Assembly: GCF_001420995.1 (NCBI RefSeq)
Contig: NZ_CP012185.1
Span: 496,001-560,000 of the forward strand
Length of the DNA stretch: 64,000 bases
From: Pseudonocardia sp. EC080619-01
Lineage (GTDB): Bacteria > Actinomycetota > Actinomycetes > Mycobacteriales > Pseudonocardiaceae
Reading direction: 5' to 3'
Part shown: positions 51,338 to 59,729 of the stretch, piece after piece
Numbering within the stretch: the stretch's first letter is position 1
How the letters are laid out: every line of letters begins with the position of its first letter
The notes under the pieces: model-generated
Databases searched by the model: none
What the model was told of the DNA's origin: nothing
The model's input: the letters and a program-made list of their open reading frames with translations, nothing else
Position numbers and translations under genes: made by a program

Positions 51338-51859
51338 GTGGCCGAGGAGAATGTGTCCAAGTTGCCGACATCGATTCAGGGCGAGCAGCAGGCCGAGGCC
51401 GGGTGGACCCGGGCCTCGGACTCCGATGTCGATCTGTATGTCGACCGGGTGTCCGACGAGGTGCTGGCGTGCCGCGAGCGTGGCCGGCATCTGTTCCCGA
51501 CCATCCGTGAGGCCGGCATCCACTTCACGGGAGTCGACGATGACGGGCTTCTGCTCCGACGGTTGACCTGTACCTGCTGCACCCTCGCGGTGCGGGTGGA
51601 GAAGTGGGAGGGCGTGCGGCGTCGAGGTCAGCGCACCCGGTTCCAGCGGGTCGCGTCGAATCTGGAGTACCGCACCGGCGCCGAGGGGCAGACCTATCTG
51701 GCGCCGACCGGTCGTGGGCACATGACCCCGCGACAGATCGGTGACTCGGTTGCATCGAAGGCGCTGGCGGGCCAGAGCGTGGCCGCGTTGCGCAAGAGCG
51801 CCGCCCGGGTCGCCGCAGACGCGGCGAAGTCCCGCGATTCCGCGAAGCAGGCCGGGTGA
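51338..51859 (+). CDS. Hypothetical protein, upstream of Lsr2-like gene
   Basis: 173 residues, family not recognised. The centre has 'LLRRLTCTCCTLAVRVEKWEGVRRRGQRTRFQRVASNLEYRTG', with a CTCC Cys cluster followed by a basic stretch. The C-terminal 60 residues (SVASKALAGQSVAALRKSAARVAADAAKS) are a likely amphipathic helix. GTG 51335 or 51338 is preceded by GGAGGAGG, a strong ribosome site. It lies 56 bases before the Lsr2-like gene on the same strand, so both may come from one transferred unit. Confidence 0.7.
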   Translation: MAEENVSKLPTSIQGEQQAEAGWTRASDSDVDLYVDRVSDEVLACRERGRHLFPTIREAGIHFTGVDDDGLLLRRLTCTCCTLAVRVEKWEGVRRRGQRTRFQRVASNLEYRTGAEGQTYLAPTGRGHMTPRQIGDSVASKALAGQSVAALRKSAARVAADAAKSRDSAKQAG

Positions 51860-51915
51860 GGTCGACCAACGCTTCGTAGGTGACCGGCACTGCATAGATT
51901 GAGGGAGGTTGTCGC

Positions 51916-52317
51916 ATGGGGGTCCGGCAGATCCGGTTCTGCGACCTGACCGGCGTCGAGGATGACGTCGAATCGCACGAGCTGCACATCGACCAGATGC
52001 GGATCGAGATCGATCTCGCGGGCGAGGAGTATCGCAAGCTGTTGGCTGCCCTGCGTCCGTATCTCGATGCGGGCCGGGTCGAGGCCTCGGCGCCGGAGGA
52101 AGTACGCTCCCCTGCGCGGCGCACCGGCTCCGAGCCGGTGCGGAAACGACGACGGCCGACGCGTTCGGGGTTGTCGGCGAAGGAGCGCGACCAGGTACGC
52201 CAGTGGGCCGAAGCGAAGGGCATGGATGTGCCGCAGAACAATAGGTTCAAGAGGTCGTTGATCGAGCAGTGGCGTCAGGAGACGGAGCGGGGCGAGCAGG
52301 TGCAGGTCGCCGGCTGA
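51916..52317 (+). CDS. Lsr2-like nucleoid-associated protein
   Basis: 133 residues with the two-domain plan of Lsr2, the actinobacterial H-NS functional analogue. The N-terminal oligomerisation part reads VRQIRFCDLTGVEDDVESHELHI and then MRIEIDLAGEEYRKLLAALRPYLDAGR. A basic linker (RKRRRPTR) precedes the C-terminal DNA-binding domain, 'RDQVRQWAEAKGMDVPQNNRFKRSLIEQWRQ'. In Lsr2 the R-G-R minor-groove hook sits where N-N-R is found here, so DNA affinity or specificity may differ. As an extra paralogue among accessory genes it could silence transferred DNA. Confidence 0.85.
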   Translation: MGVRQIRFCDLTGVEDDVESHELHIDQMRIEIDLAGEEYRKLLAALRPYLDAGRVEASAPEEVRSPARRTGSEPVRKRRRPTRSGLSAKERDQVRQWAEAKGMDVPQNNRFKRSLIEQWRQETERGEQVQVAG

Positions 52318-52959
52318 GCGTCGCTGTCTGCATCGTCAAGAAGCGCTTCCCACCGTAGGGGGCCCATGCGGGCGGCTGCTGGTGTGACGCGGGCCTGCGA
52401 TGGGCTTCGGCTGGGTGGCGGGGCAACGGGGACACTGCTGTGCTGACCGCGTCCAGGTGAGAGTCTGGGCCGCCGATCGGGCTCTCGGTCGGTGGCCCCG
52501 AGCCGGTCATACGGGCGTGCTGTTTGTTGCGGCGCCGACTGATCTGCGAGGTCATGCCCGGGCCTGGCAGCAGGTTGGGCGGGGGCCGGGCTACGCGAGC
52601 TGGGTAGGAGCACGTCGGTGGATCGTGGCCGCAACAGGGCGGTCTGCGCGGCGGCGAGGGCTGGGTCCCGGTCGGTCTGCGGGTGGGGACTTACCTGCTC
52701 GCGATCACCGGGGCGATTATCGCGGCGCAGATCGTGATGTTCCCGTGGGTGCACCGCGTCGTGGCGCCCGTGACAACGCGGGGCCTGTTCTCGCGGGCGG
52801 GTGGCCCTGTTTCGTCGTCGTGGCGACGGCCGGGCTGGCGTCACGGAGTGGTTCCGCCGTCGGCTGGATCGGCGGACGATGGTCGGGGTCGGGCTGAGCG
52901 CGGTCACGCCGCGGCGGGCGGTCGCGTTTGTGTTCTTCGGGGCGGTGGCAGCGACGGGT
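52318..52959. other. Intergenic/relic stretch
   Basis: About 640 bases. A plus-strand frame near 52683 reads GTYLLAITGAIIAAQIVMF, a membrane-like stretch, but it is not followed by a recognisable protein. No gene is called. Confidence 0.35.
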
Positions 52960-53324
52960 GCCGCACCAAGCGCGGGATCTGCGGCCGCACCCTCCTGGCG
53001 GAGAAGGGTGAAGGTCAGCAGGCTGACAATGCCGATAGCGATGAAAATGCACTCGACGAGCCGTGCGGCGACGTAGCGCAAGGCCGGGGCGGTACCGCTT
53101 GAAGATCACGTACGGTGCGACGGCGGTGCCGACGCTGGCGATGATCAGCGCGAGTTCAAAGTACGGCACCCGCGGCGACGCTCGCGGTGGGGTCGGGGCT
53201 GGCCCCGGTGATCAGGCCAGGGGCGGTGCGATCCGGTGCGTAGAGCAGGTGGCCGGCGAGGTCGCGAAGGTGACGGTCATCAGCCAGCCCGTCAGCGTGG
53301 CCGTTCGTCTCGAGCCGGTCTCGG
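52960..53324 (-). pseudogene. Decayed DUF4386-like membrane protein
   Basis: Three consecutive minus-strand pieces in different frames read as one protein. LRDLAGHLLYAPDRTAPG (53200-53300) ends at a stop near 53156. FELALIIASVGTAVAPYVIF and KRYRPGLAL (~53070-53165) come next, then YVAARLVECIFIAIGIVSLL and TFTLLRQEG (~52990-53078). Together they match the mid-region of DUF4386 proteins (a G-T-A-V helix followed by Y-x-A-A-R-x-x-E and a further membrane helix). Frameshifts between pieces and loss of the rest make it a pseudogene. Confidence 0.6.
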
Positions 53325-53664
53325 TGCCGGTAGGCCCATCCCTGCTTCCCTTCCTCGCACGGGCGGTCAGCGCGGCGCTGCGGGTCTGCTGCGGTTCGGG
53401 GAGTCGTGAGCGACGAACGGCGCGTTATGTGGTGTGGCCCGCTGGGCGCTGGTGTGGGCAACAGAGACGAGATCTGGGTCCGGGTCGACACGCAGAGCGT
53501 GTGCCGGAGCTCGGTGCGCCGCCGTGACGGCATGGCCGGGGCGCCCCGCCGCACACCGGTGGCCGGCCCCGGTCATCCCCACGGCCTCTTGTCGGGGCAC
53601 CGATCACACGGCCTGCACGGAGGCTCTGATTGCGCCTCTCACCCGCAATGTTGGGCGCCGGGGA
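53325..53664. other. Intergenic, no gene seen
   Basis: About 340 bases between the decayed membrane-protein gene and the stop of the XRE gene. Only shadow frames are present. Confidence 0.4.
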
Positions 53665-54132
53665 TCAGGACGGGTCGTGTCCGCGTACCCGGGCGAGGAA
53701 GCCTGCGGGTCCGGAGTCATCGCGAAGCCGCTCCATCGTCGCGGCGTCGCGCACCTTGCCGGCGTCTGCGGCCGCGAACCGGGCCGCCAACTCGTCCCGC
53801 CGCTTCTGGGCAACACCGGCTGCCACCGTGGCCTCGGCCAGATCGCGCTCGGCGCGAGCCAGCTCCACCGCCGTCCGAGTGATCTCGGTGTCGTCAGCCA
53901 GAACGTCGGCGAGGGCGACACCGAGAACTCCGGCCAGGAGAACGGCCTCGCCGAGTCCGACACCGCGCACTCCCCGCTCGATTTCGGCGAGGGCGGAGTG
54001 CCCGAGGTCGGGTCCGCCGGCTTCGGTCAACAGCTCCGCGAGACCGACCTGGGTCAGTCCGGCTGCAACACGCAGCTCCCGCAGGCGGCTACCGAACATC
54101 TGCTCGGTCACCACGACCTCGCTCGTTGTCAC
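53665..54132 (-). CDS. XRE-family helix-turn-helix protein with C-terminal coiled coil
   Basis: 155 residues from GTG 54132. The helix-turn-helix is 'FGSRLRELRVAAGLTQVGLAELLTEAGGPDLGHSALAEIERGVRGV' (residues ~12-57). The C-terminal half, 'ELARAERDLAEATVAAGVAQKRRDELAARFAAADAGKVRDAATMERLRDD', is strongly helical and likely a coiled coil. TAGATT lies 7 bases before the GTG, the leaderless pattern seen elsewhere in this window. ATG 54099 is a shorter alternative. Target unknown; a plasmid or phage-type regulator is possible. Confidence 0.8.
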   Translation of the reverse strand: MTTSEVVVTEQMFGSRLRELRVAAGLTQVGLAELLTEAGGPDLGHSALAEIERGVRGVGLGEAVLLAGVLGVALADVLADDTEITRTAVELARAERDLAEATVAAGVAQKRRDELAARFAAADAGKVRDAATMERLRDDSGPAGFLARVRGHDPS

Positions 54133-54327
54133 ATCGCGCAATCTAGCCGCAGCGCTCACCGCTAACTACTCGATCTGGGTCGAGGCGACCGACGGCGAGC
54201 GGTGTGCGTGGCCGCTGCCTCGACCGGCGCTGGAGCGCTCGTTGCGCTTCTGCCCGCACCGTTTGCGATTATATCTCTCTAATAGGTCGGTCAATGCGCT
54301 TCGTGGGTGCGACGGCAGTCCCCCTGT

Positions 54328-54354
54328 GCGGGCGTAAACGGCGTTTACGCCCGC
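54328..54354. repeat. 27-bp perfect palindrome
   Basis: Arms GCGGGCGTAAACG (54328-54340) and CGTTTACGCCCGC (54342-54354) around one base. An A/T-rich stretch with TTATATCTCTCTAATA lies just upstream (54268-54285). It sits between an XRE gene and the resolvase/transposase relics, so it could be an operator, a partition/replication site or a transposon end. Confidence 0.7.
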
Positions 54355-54479
54355 AGCGACCGGCGCAACGCTCGGCAGCACGGTGGTGTCACATCGTAGC
54401 CACGAGGACGGCATCCCCATGAGTCCACAGTAGACTCCCTGAGTCGTCGAGCGCCCCGTCGTCTCGGACCGATGCCGCT

Positions 54480-54854
54480 ATAGGCGTCGACCCTCCGCGC
54501 GTCGACCAGCCCGGCCCGCTGCCCCGGCGTCAGCTGCTCGGTGAACGCGTACTGCAGCCGACGCAGCGACAGCCCATCCGCGCGGTCGGCGTGCAGCTCC
54601 CGGTGCACCGCCGCAACATTGCCCCGCCACCGCGTGAACGCGTCCACATCCGTGTCGGTCAGCTCGTAGCGATCCGACCGGGCACCCAGCTCTGGCTCGG
54701 TGAACTCCGCGACCCAGCGCCACACCGTGCGCGCACCCACCTCGAACTACCCAGCGACCCGACGGACCTCATCACCGATCGGCTCACCCGCCCTCCGGCG
54801 TTCCCGCAGCCGCGCCACCAGCAGCGCCTTGACCTGCGGGTCCACCCGGCTCAT
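54480..54854 (-). pseudogene. N-terminal relic of a Mu-type (DDE) transposase
   Basis: ATG 54854 opens MSRVDPQVKALLVARLRERR, then a TAG about 35 codons in (after VRRVAG), then GARTVWRWVAEFTE (a helix-turn-helix), RYELTDTDVDAFTRWRGNVA and QYAFTEQLTPGQRAGL. This is the DNA-binding front of the large actinobacterial transposases with a Mu/IS481-like integrase core. The integrase core itself is absent; similarity stops near 54480. The ATG overlaps the zinc-ribbon gene stop (ATGA), as in intact transposon operons. Confidence 0.6.
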
Positions 54855-55240
54855 CTTGCCAGCTCGCCGACACAGTCCGGGTACACCGGCCCCGACAGCC
54901 GCCACCCGGTGCTACTCATCCAGGCCGGCAGCATCGTCGACGTCCGACCGTCACCGGTGTCCGCGGCCGCCAGGTCCCCGCCCAACAGGGGGCCGTCCCC
55001 GCACCGCACACACTGCAGGTCAGCGACCGGGCCGGTCGGGGCGCAGGCACGGCAGAACCGCCGCTCGACCAGCCCCATCGGCTCTGTTCCCATCGGCTCT
55101 TTCCCCATCGACTCCGTGGCGTCCAAGAACAGCCAGGTCATCGATACCTCCGCGCGCTCGATCGGGTTCCCCGGCGCCTGCCCGCACTCCGAACAACGCA
55201 TCGGTGCGCCCCACGGATACGCCGGACCCGCCCGCGTCAC
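54851..55240 (-). CDS. Small zinc-ribbon protein of a resolvase/transposase operon
   Basis: 129 residues. Cys pairs at MRCSECGQ, FCRACAP, QCVRCGDG and PDCVGEL suggest two zinc sites. The centre 'VSMTWLFLDATESMGKEPMG' is followed by a MG-x-E-P repeat (KEPMGTEPMG). I know no function. The GTG start (55240) overlaps the resolvase stop (GTGA) and its own stop overlaps the transposase ATG, placing it between recombinase and transposase in one transcript; ATG 55201 is an alternative start. Likely an accessory transposition protein. Confidence 0.65.
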   Translation of the reverse strand: MTRAGPAYPWGAPMRCSECGQAPGNPIERAEVSMTWLFLDATESMGKEPMGTEPMGLVERRFCRACAPTGPVADLQCVRCGDGPLLGGDLAAADTGDGRTSTMLPAWMSSTGWRLSGPVYPDCVGELAR

Positions 55241-55844
55241 CGCTGCTCCCGACCGGCCTGCTGCGCAGCTTCCCCGGGCGGTGTGCCCAGGTAGCGGTAG
55301 ATCGTGGGCCGGCTGACCCCGAACTCGGCAGCGATCTGAGCCACGGTGTGCCGGCGCCGCCCGTCCGCACCCGTCTCCTCGTACATCAGCCGGGCCAGGT
55401 GCGCCTGGCGCGCCCCGAGTTTCGGTTTCTGCCCACCGGTACGCCCACGAGCACGGGCGGCCTCCAGACCGTCCTTGGTCCGCTCGGAGAGCAGACTGGC
55501 CTCGAACTCGGCGATCGCGCCGAGGACCTGGAAGAACATCCGCCCGACCGCGGTAGCGGTGTCCACACCCTGATCGAGCACCACAAGATCGACGTTGCGC
55601 TGCTGCAGGGTGCGGGCCAGCTCGATCAGGTGCTCCAGCGAGCGCCCCAGCCGATCCAGCTTGGCGACCACCAGCTGGTCCCCTCCCCGTAGGACGAGCA
55701 ACGCCTGGTCGAGTTCCGGGCGGCGGGCGAGCTTGCCCGAGGCCCGGTCGACGAACACCTGCTCACAACCGGCCGCACGCAGCGCATCGTGCTGAGCCTC
55801 AGGATGCTGGTCTCGGGTCGAGACCCGGCGTAGCCGATGCGCAC
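55237..55844 (-). pseudogene. Serine resolvase/invertase, frameshifted at codon 7
   Basis: GTG 55844 opens VRIGYA, then the frame breaks; RVSTRDQHPEAQHDALRAAG and the rest are in the next frame. One C is missing in a CCC run near 55827, and restoring it joins Y-A-R-V-S-T-x-x-Q with the catalytic Ser. The remainder is complete: KLDRLGRSLEHLIEL, IAEFEASLLSERTKDGLEAAR, and a C-terminal helix-turn-helix HTVAQIAAEFGVSRPTIYRYL. A homopolymer sequencing error or a fresh mutation are both possible. It leads the zinc-ribbon/transposase operon. Confidence 0.8.
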
Positions 55845-55982
55845 ACCCGAAACGTATCGCGAACCCCCGACAGCGTGACGTAGGCGCAGACACGGGTTCC
55901 GTTACAACGGTGACCTGCAGGAACCGACCGCACCGGCAGGTGTCTCGTGAACGATCGTTCACCGACACCGAACGGGTGCCAG

Positions 55983-56282
55983 CTATACCTGTTCGAGCAG
56001 TCTCCGCGCCCGTGCCAGACCGTCGGGGTTGCGGCGGTGATAATTCCAGCCGGTGATGCGCTCGGTGTCGATCAACTCGGCACGTCGGAGCACGTCGAGG
56101 TGTCGAGAAGCGGTAGGAGCGGCGATACCGGCCTTCTCCGCGATCAGGGACGCGCACACCCCCGCCGAGGCGAGATCCCCTGCCCGCCGTGACACGAAGT
56201 GGCACTCGGGGTCCTTGAGCCATTCCAAGATCGCCACCCTGACCGGAGAAGCCAGCGCCTTGGCCACGACAACAACGTCCAT
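55983..56282 (-). CDS. ArsR-family transcriptional regulator
   Basis: 99 residues. The winged helix-turn-helix runs 'ALASPVRVAILEWLKD' through 'ASLIAEKAGIAAPTASRHLDVLRRAELIDTERITGWNYHRRN'. The T-A-S-R-H-L recognition helix is typical of ArsR proteins; metal-binding CxC motifs on the alpha-3 helix are not evident (single Cys residues at PECHF and GVCAS). ATG 56282 is used. It is divergent from the EamA exporter across 45 bases of A/T-rich sequence with an imperfect inverted repeat (TAGCTACTTTGCTAACTA), so it probably represses the exporter and itself. Confidence 0.9.
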   Translation of the reverse strand: MDVVVVAKALASPVRVAILEWLKDPECHFVSRRAGDLASAGVCASLIAEKAGIAAPTASRHLDVLRRAELIDTERITGWNYHRRNPDGLARARRLLEQV

Positions 56283-56327
56283 GCCCCTATATTGCTGCAT
56301 AGCTACTTTGCTAACTAGCATGGACGG

Positions 56328-57323
56328 GTGGTTCGAGATCCGAGGGTGTTGGCGGTGCTGGGCGCGGTGGTGTTGTGGTCGACCAATGCCTACGCCGCCG
56401 GGGTAGCACAGGCTCACATGCAGGTGGAATGGCTGCTGTTGGTCCAGTACGGCAGCGCCGCCGTCGTGTTCCTGGCCGTTCGGCTCATTGCCCACCGGGG
56501 CTCTCCTCGTCAGACCGCAGGAGGGCGAGGCGCGTCCGGTGCGGGTCCGTGGGCGCTGGTGGTCGGCGTGGTCGGGCTGACGGGGACGATCTTTCTGCAG
56601 TACACGGCGTTCGCGCTGGCCCCGATCGTCGCGGCGAACGTGCTGGCCTACGGCTGGCCGGTGCTGGCCGCGCTCGCCGTTCTGATCGTGCGCCGCGACC
56701 GGTCGGCAGTGCGCGGTGCTGGCTTGGCCGTGGTCGGGTTCGCCGGGGTCGCCCTGATCTTCATCTCCCCCGGTGCGGCCGACGCCGGCGACAACGCTGC
56801 CGCATTCGGGACCTCACCGACGTGGGGGTACGTGGCCGCGCTGGGTTCGGCGGTGTGCATGACCGCCTACACTCTCGGCTCCGGACGCGTGAGCGTCCCG
56901 GTCGCCGACTTGCTGCTGCCCGCCACAATCGTCGGCGTGATCGGCGCCGCGATGCTCGTAGCGATCAGCGGCGCCCCCTCGCCGCCGCTGGTGGGGATGG
57001 CCGCGGCCACGTACATCGGGCTCGGCCCCATGGCCGCCGGCTACGGGCTGTGGACGGTTGCGATGTCGCATGGCGGCGTCCGAACCCTCAGCCCGCTCGG
57101 CTACGCGACACCCCTGCTGTCCACGACACTCCTGATAGTCACCGGGGCATCTGCCACCACAGCGACGCTGCTCGGAATCGGCCTCATCCTCACCAGCAGC
57201 ACCGGCGTTCTCCTCACCCAGCACCGCCGCAGTCCAACGGAAGTCGACCGGCAGCCCCGATCGGGAGCGTCCGGTAGGGGGGCCCTCAACGGACACCGAG
57301 GAGGTTTGCTCCGAGAACTGTGA
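56328..57323 (+). CDS. EamA/DMT-family transporter
   Basis: 331 residues with ten predicted membrane segments in two EamA repeats. The first opens VLAVLGAVVLWSTNAYAAG (the W-S/G-x-N motif) and the second GYVAALGSAVCMTAYTLGSG. It ends with a polar, probably cytoplasmic tail of about 45 residues. DMT carriers export metabolites or amino acids. Starts at GTG 56328; TAACTA lies about 10 bases upstream, and no Shine-Dalgarno site is seen. It is regulated presumably by the divergent ArsR. The stop is only 3 bases from the convergent SDR-PPOX stop. Confidence 0.92.
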   Translation: MVRDPRVLAVLGAVVLWSTNAYAAGVAQAHMQVEWLLLVQYGSAAVVFLAVRLIAHRGSPRQTAGGRGASGAGPWALVVGVVGLTGTIFLQYTAFALAPIVAANVLAYGWPVLAALAVLIVRRDRSAVRGAGLAVVGFAGVALIFISPGAADAGDNAAAFGTSPTWGYVAALGSAVCMTAYTLGSGRVSVPVADLLLPATIVGVIGAAMLVAISGAPSPPLVGMAAATYIGLGPMAAGYGLWTVAMSHGGVRTLSPLGYATPLLSTTLLIVTGASATTATLLGIGLILTSSTGVLLTQHRRSPTEVDRQPRSGASGRGALNGHRGGLLREL

Positions 57324-57326
57324 CGC

Positions 57327-58568
57327 TCAGAGCCGGCCGACGATCCGGGCGGGGCGGACGCGGGCGATGACCATGGGAGCACGCCGAGCAGCGGCTTGTT
57401 CGTGGTGGTCGGCGTAGTCGGTGCCCGTGTACTTGCGCGCGAGGCGGTCGAGGGTCGCACCGGCCGCGTCCGGCGCAAGCGTGGCAGTACCGCTGACGGC
57501 GGCGTAGGTGTAGGGCTCGCTGGGTGGACTGACCAGGATGTTCACCCGGGGATCGCGGCGAAGGTTGCGTTCCTTGACGCTCCCGACGGCGACGCTGAAA
57601 ACAATGTCCTCGCCCTCACGATCGACCCACACCACGCTCTGGTGAGGAGCGCCGTCCGCAGCCAGGGTGGCGACGGTGGCGAAGACCGGCGAGTCGAGCA
57701 GGCGGCGCAGCCGCTGCCGGTCGACGCCGGGTCGGGCCGAGGTGAACTGGGCGAGCATGGCCGTGGTCAGTCCGAACAGGCGATGAGCGAGCTCGGGATC
57801 TGTCGCCTGAGTGAGGTCGATCGACTGATCGTCACGGATCGCGCTCAGGGTGGCGTGGGGCGGGTTGTCGAGGACGGCCAGCAGCGGGCCGACGGCCTCG
57901 GAGACTGGGCGCGCCCGCGTGCGGAGCTCGGCCACGGCGGCAGCATCGGCGTCGTCGTAGTCACCCGACAGGGCGGTGTCGACGATTCCGGGATGCAGCA
58001 GGACGTACGCGACAGCGGGGGCTGCTCGTTGGTGGGCGAACTCGACTCCGAGCAGGTCGTTGAGCTGGCCACCCTGCGCGAGAGCGCGACCGCCGTCGTA
58101 GCCGTGGGCGCCGCCGAGGTCATCCCAGCCGATGGCATCGACCCCGCTGCCGGGCCCGGCCACGTTGAGAATGACCGGACGCGGCGCGGCACCGAGGAGA
58201 TCGAGCAGTTCGTAGCTGAGCACGAATCGGCTCAGGTAGAGCAACGCGAAAGTCGCCTCGAAACCCTCACCGGTGACGGTGCGGGAGGAACGGAAGTGGC
58301 GGGCACACAGCACGACCGCGTCGAGCCGGTCGGTCAACGCCCGCACATCCTCGACGACACGACGTGTCTCGGCGACCAATGTCAGGTCAGCGGCCAGGAC
58401 GTGGAGTCTCGCGCCGAGCGCGTGCTACTCGGCCTTCGCGACCAGGTCGGTCAGCCGTGCCCGGTCCCGGCCCACCACGATCACCCGATGTCCCCGACGC
58501 AGCCGGTCGATACTGACCGCCTGACCGAGACCGGTCGTCCCACCGACGACCAGAGTCGTGGGCTCCAT
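57327..58568 (-). pseudogene. SDR-PPOX fusion reductase interrupted by an amber codon
   Basis: ATG 58568 (GGAGG 7 bases upstream) opens MEPTTLVVGGTTGLGQAVS, the SDR dinucleotide loop, and reads in one frame to 57327 except for TAG at 58425-58427. The SDR part has VILNVAGPGSG (active-site strand) and GYDGGRALAQGGQLND, where Y-x-x-x-K reads Y-x-x-x-R. The C-terminal 130 residues are a PPOX/F420-type split barrel: SPVFATVATLAADGAPHQS, RNLRRDPRVNILVSPPSEPY. Without the TAG the fusion would be about 413 residues. GTG 58379 could still give the PPOX half. Confidence 0.75.
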
Positions 58569-58623
58569 CAACGCCACCTCCCCGGATCGCGACCCACGTC
58601 CAGACTGATCGCTGCAACGTCTT

Positions 58624-58657
58624 AGTCGTTTCAACGACTGTGTCGTTTGAACGACAC
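58624..58657. promoter_or_regulatory. Tandem palindromic operators between SDR-PPOX and MarR genes
   Basis: AGTCGTTTCAACGACT (58624-58639) and GTGTCGTTTGAACGACAC (58640-58657) are two adjacent perfect inverted repeats sharing GTCGTTT-AACGAC, with centres 17 bases apart. They sit in the 109-base divergent region, next to the MarR ribosome site. They are almost certainly the MarR operators. Confidence 0.8.
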
Positions 58658-58677
58658 ACTAAAGGGGAGGCGAGGCG

Positions 58678-59105
58678 ATGACAATCGAGTCCCGTACCGA
58701 GCTCCGCAGCCGAGCGGAGGAGGCCGTCATGCGCCTGACGGCGGCGGCGGTGCTGGAGATGAACGATCGCGGAAAGCGCGCCGCCCTGTCGTTGTGCAGT
58801 GTCGATGCGGTGGTCCTCGCGCTGCTCCGCGGGTGCACGGCCTGCTGACTCCCCGCGAGCTCGCCCGCGCAGCCGCGATCAGCTCGTCCGGAACGATCAC
58901 GGGCGCCATCGACCGGCTCGAGCGCGCGGGCTGGACCACCCGCACGCCGTGCCAGGTCGACCGGCGCAAGGTGTTCATTACGCTAACCGAGGTGCCGGCG
59001 AGCGGCTCGTCGATCGCCGAGGCCCTCCACGGCTGCAGCGACGACGAGCTCGCCGCAGCCATCCGTGTACTCGAAGCGCTGTCGCCTCCAGCCAGCGACG
59101 CGTGA
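58678..59105 (+). pseudogene. MarR-family regulator with -1 frameshift
   Basis: ATG 58678 (GGGGAGG upstream) reads MTIESRTELRSRAEEAVMRL then VDAVVLALLRG; the continuation VHGLLTPRELARAAAISSSG, TITGAIDRLERAGWTTRTPC, QVDRRKVFITLT is in the next frame. One G appears to be lost in a GGG run near 58832. Joined, it is a normal ~142-residue MarR with the winged helix and D-R-R-K wing. It faces the SDR-PPOX gene across two strong palindromes. Both partners are damaged, by an indel here and a stop there. Confidence 0.75.
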
Positions 59106-59131
59106 GTCGAGCAGCACCTAGCCTGGCGGGC

Positions 59132-59674
59132 ATGGACAGGCTATCGCTGCTCGATGCGGCGGTGGGGCTCTTCGACGACCGGGTCTCGGCGGTCACCGGC
59201 GCGCAGTGGACACGTCCGACTCCGTGCAAGGGGTGGACCGTGCTCGACCTTGTAGAACATGTCGTGGCCGGCCATCGGATGGCCGTCGAGCTGCTTGAGA
59301 AGGGTCCCCCTGCATCCCCGAGCGAAAGCACCTCGGCTTCCCTCCGGGAGGACCGACGCAGCGCACAGCGTCAGCGACGCGCGTTCGCCGGTGCTCACCC
59401 CGCCACCGACGTGGACCACCCCGCCGGGCGGATCACGGTCAGCGAGTTCCTCGTATACCGGGCCGCTGACATCACTGTCCACGCCTGGGACCTTGCCCGC
59501 GCTATCGACGTCGATGACCAGCTGCCTGAGGAGCTCGTCGAGCACGTGCTGGAGCCCTACGCCGCGTGGGTCAGCACGCTGACGGTCGAGCAGATGTTCG
59601 GCTCAGGCCCGAGCCGGATCCCACCGCGGGCGAAGCAGGATCGGCTCTTGGACCAGCTCGGGCGCCGCCCCTGA
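59132..59674 (+). CDS. TIGR03086-type DinB/maleylpyruvate-isomerase-fold protein
   Basis: 180 residues. 'PTPCKGWTVLDLVEHVVAGHRMAVELL' (residues ~31-57) is the conserved P-C-x-x-W-x-V-x-x-L-x-x-H metal-binding start, and 'EFLVYRAADITVHAWDLARAI' (~110-130) supplies the H-x-W-D second half. The fold is the DinB four-helix bundle; many relatives use mycothiol. The reaction is unknown. TAGCCT (59119-59124) ends 7 bases before the ATG, a leaderless promoter. It is monocistronic as seen. Confidence 0.9.
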   Translation: MDRLSLLDAAVGLFDDRVSAVTGAQWTRPTPCKGWTVLDLVEHVVAGHRMAVELLEKGPPASPSESTSASLREDRRSAQRQRRAFAGAHPATDVDHPAGRITVSEFLVYRAADITVHAWDLARAIDVDDQLPEELVEHVLEPYAAWVSTLTVEQMFGSGPSRIPPRAKQDRLLDQLGRRP

Positions 59675-59729
59675 CCGCCGACCGGACCAACGCCGCCGAG
59701 CACACGCTTGGTGCTACGCGACGGCGGGT

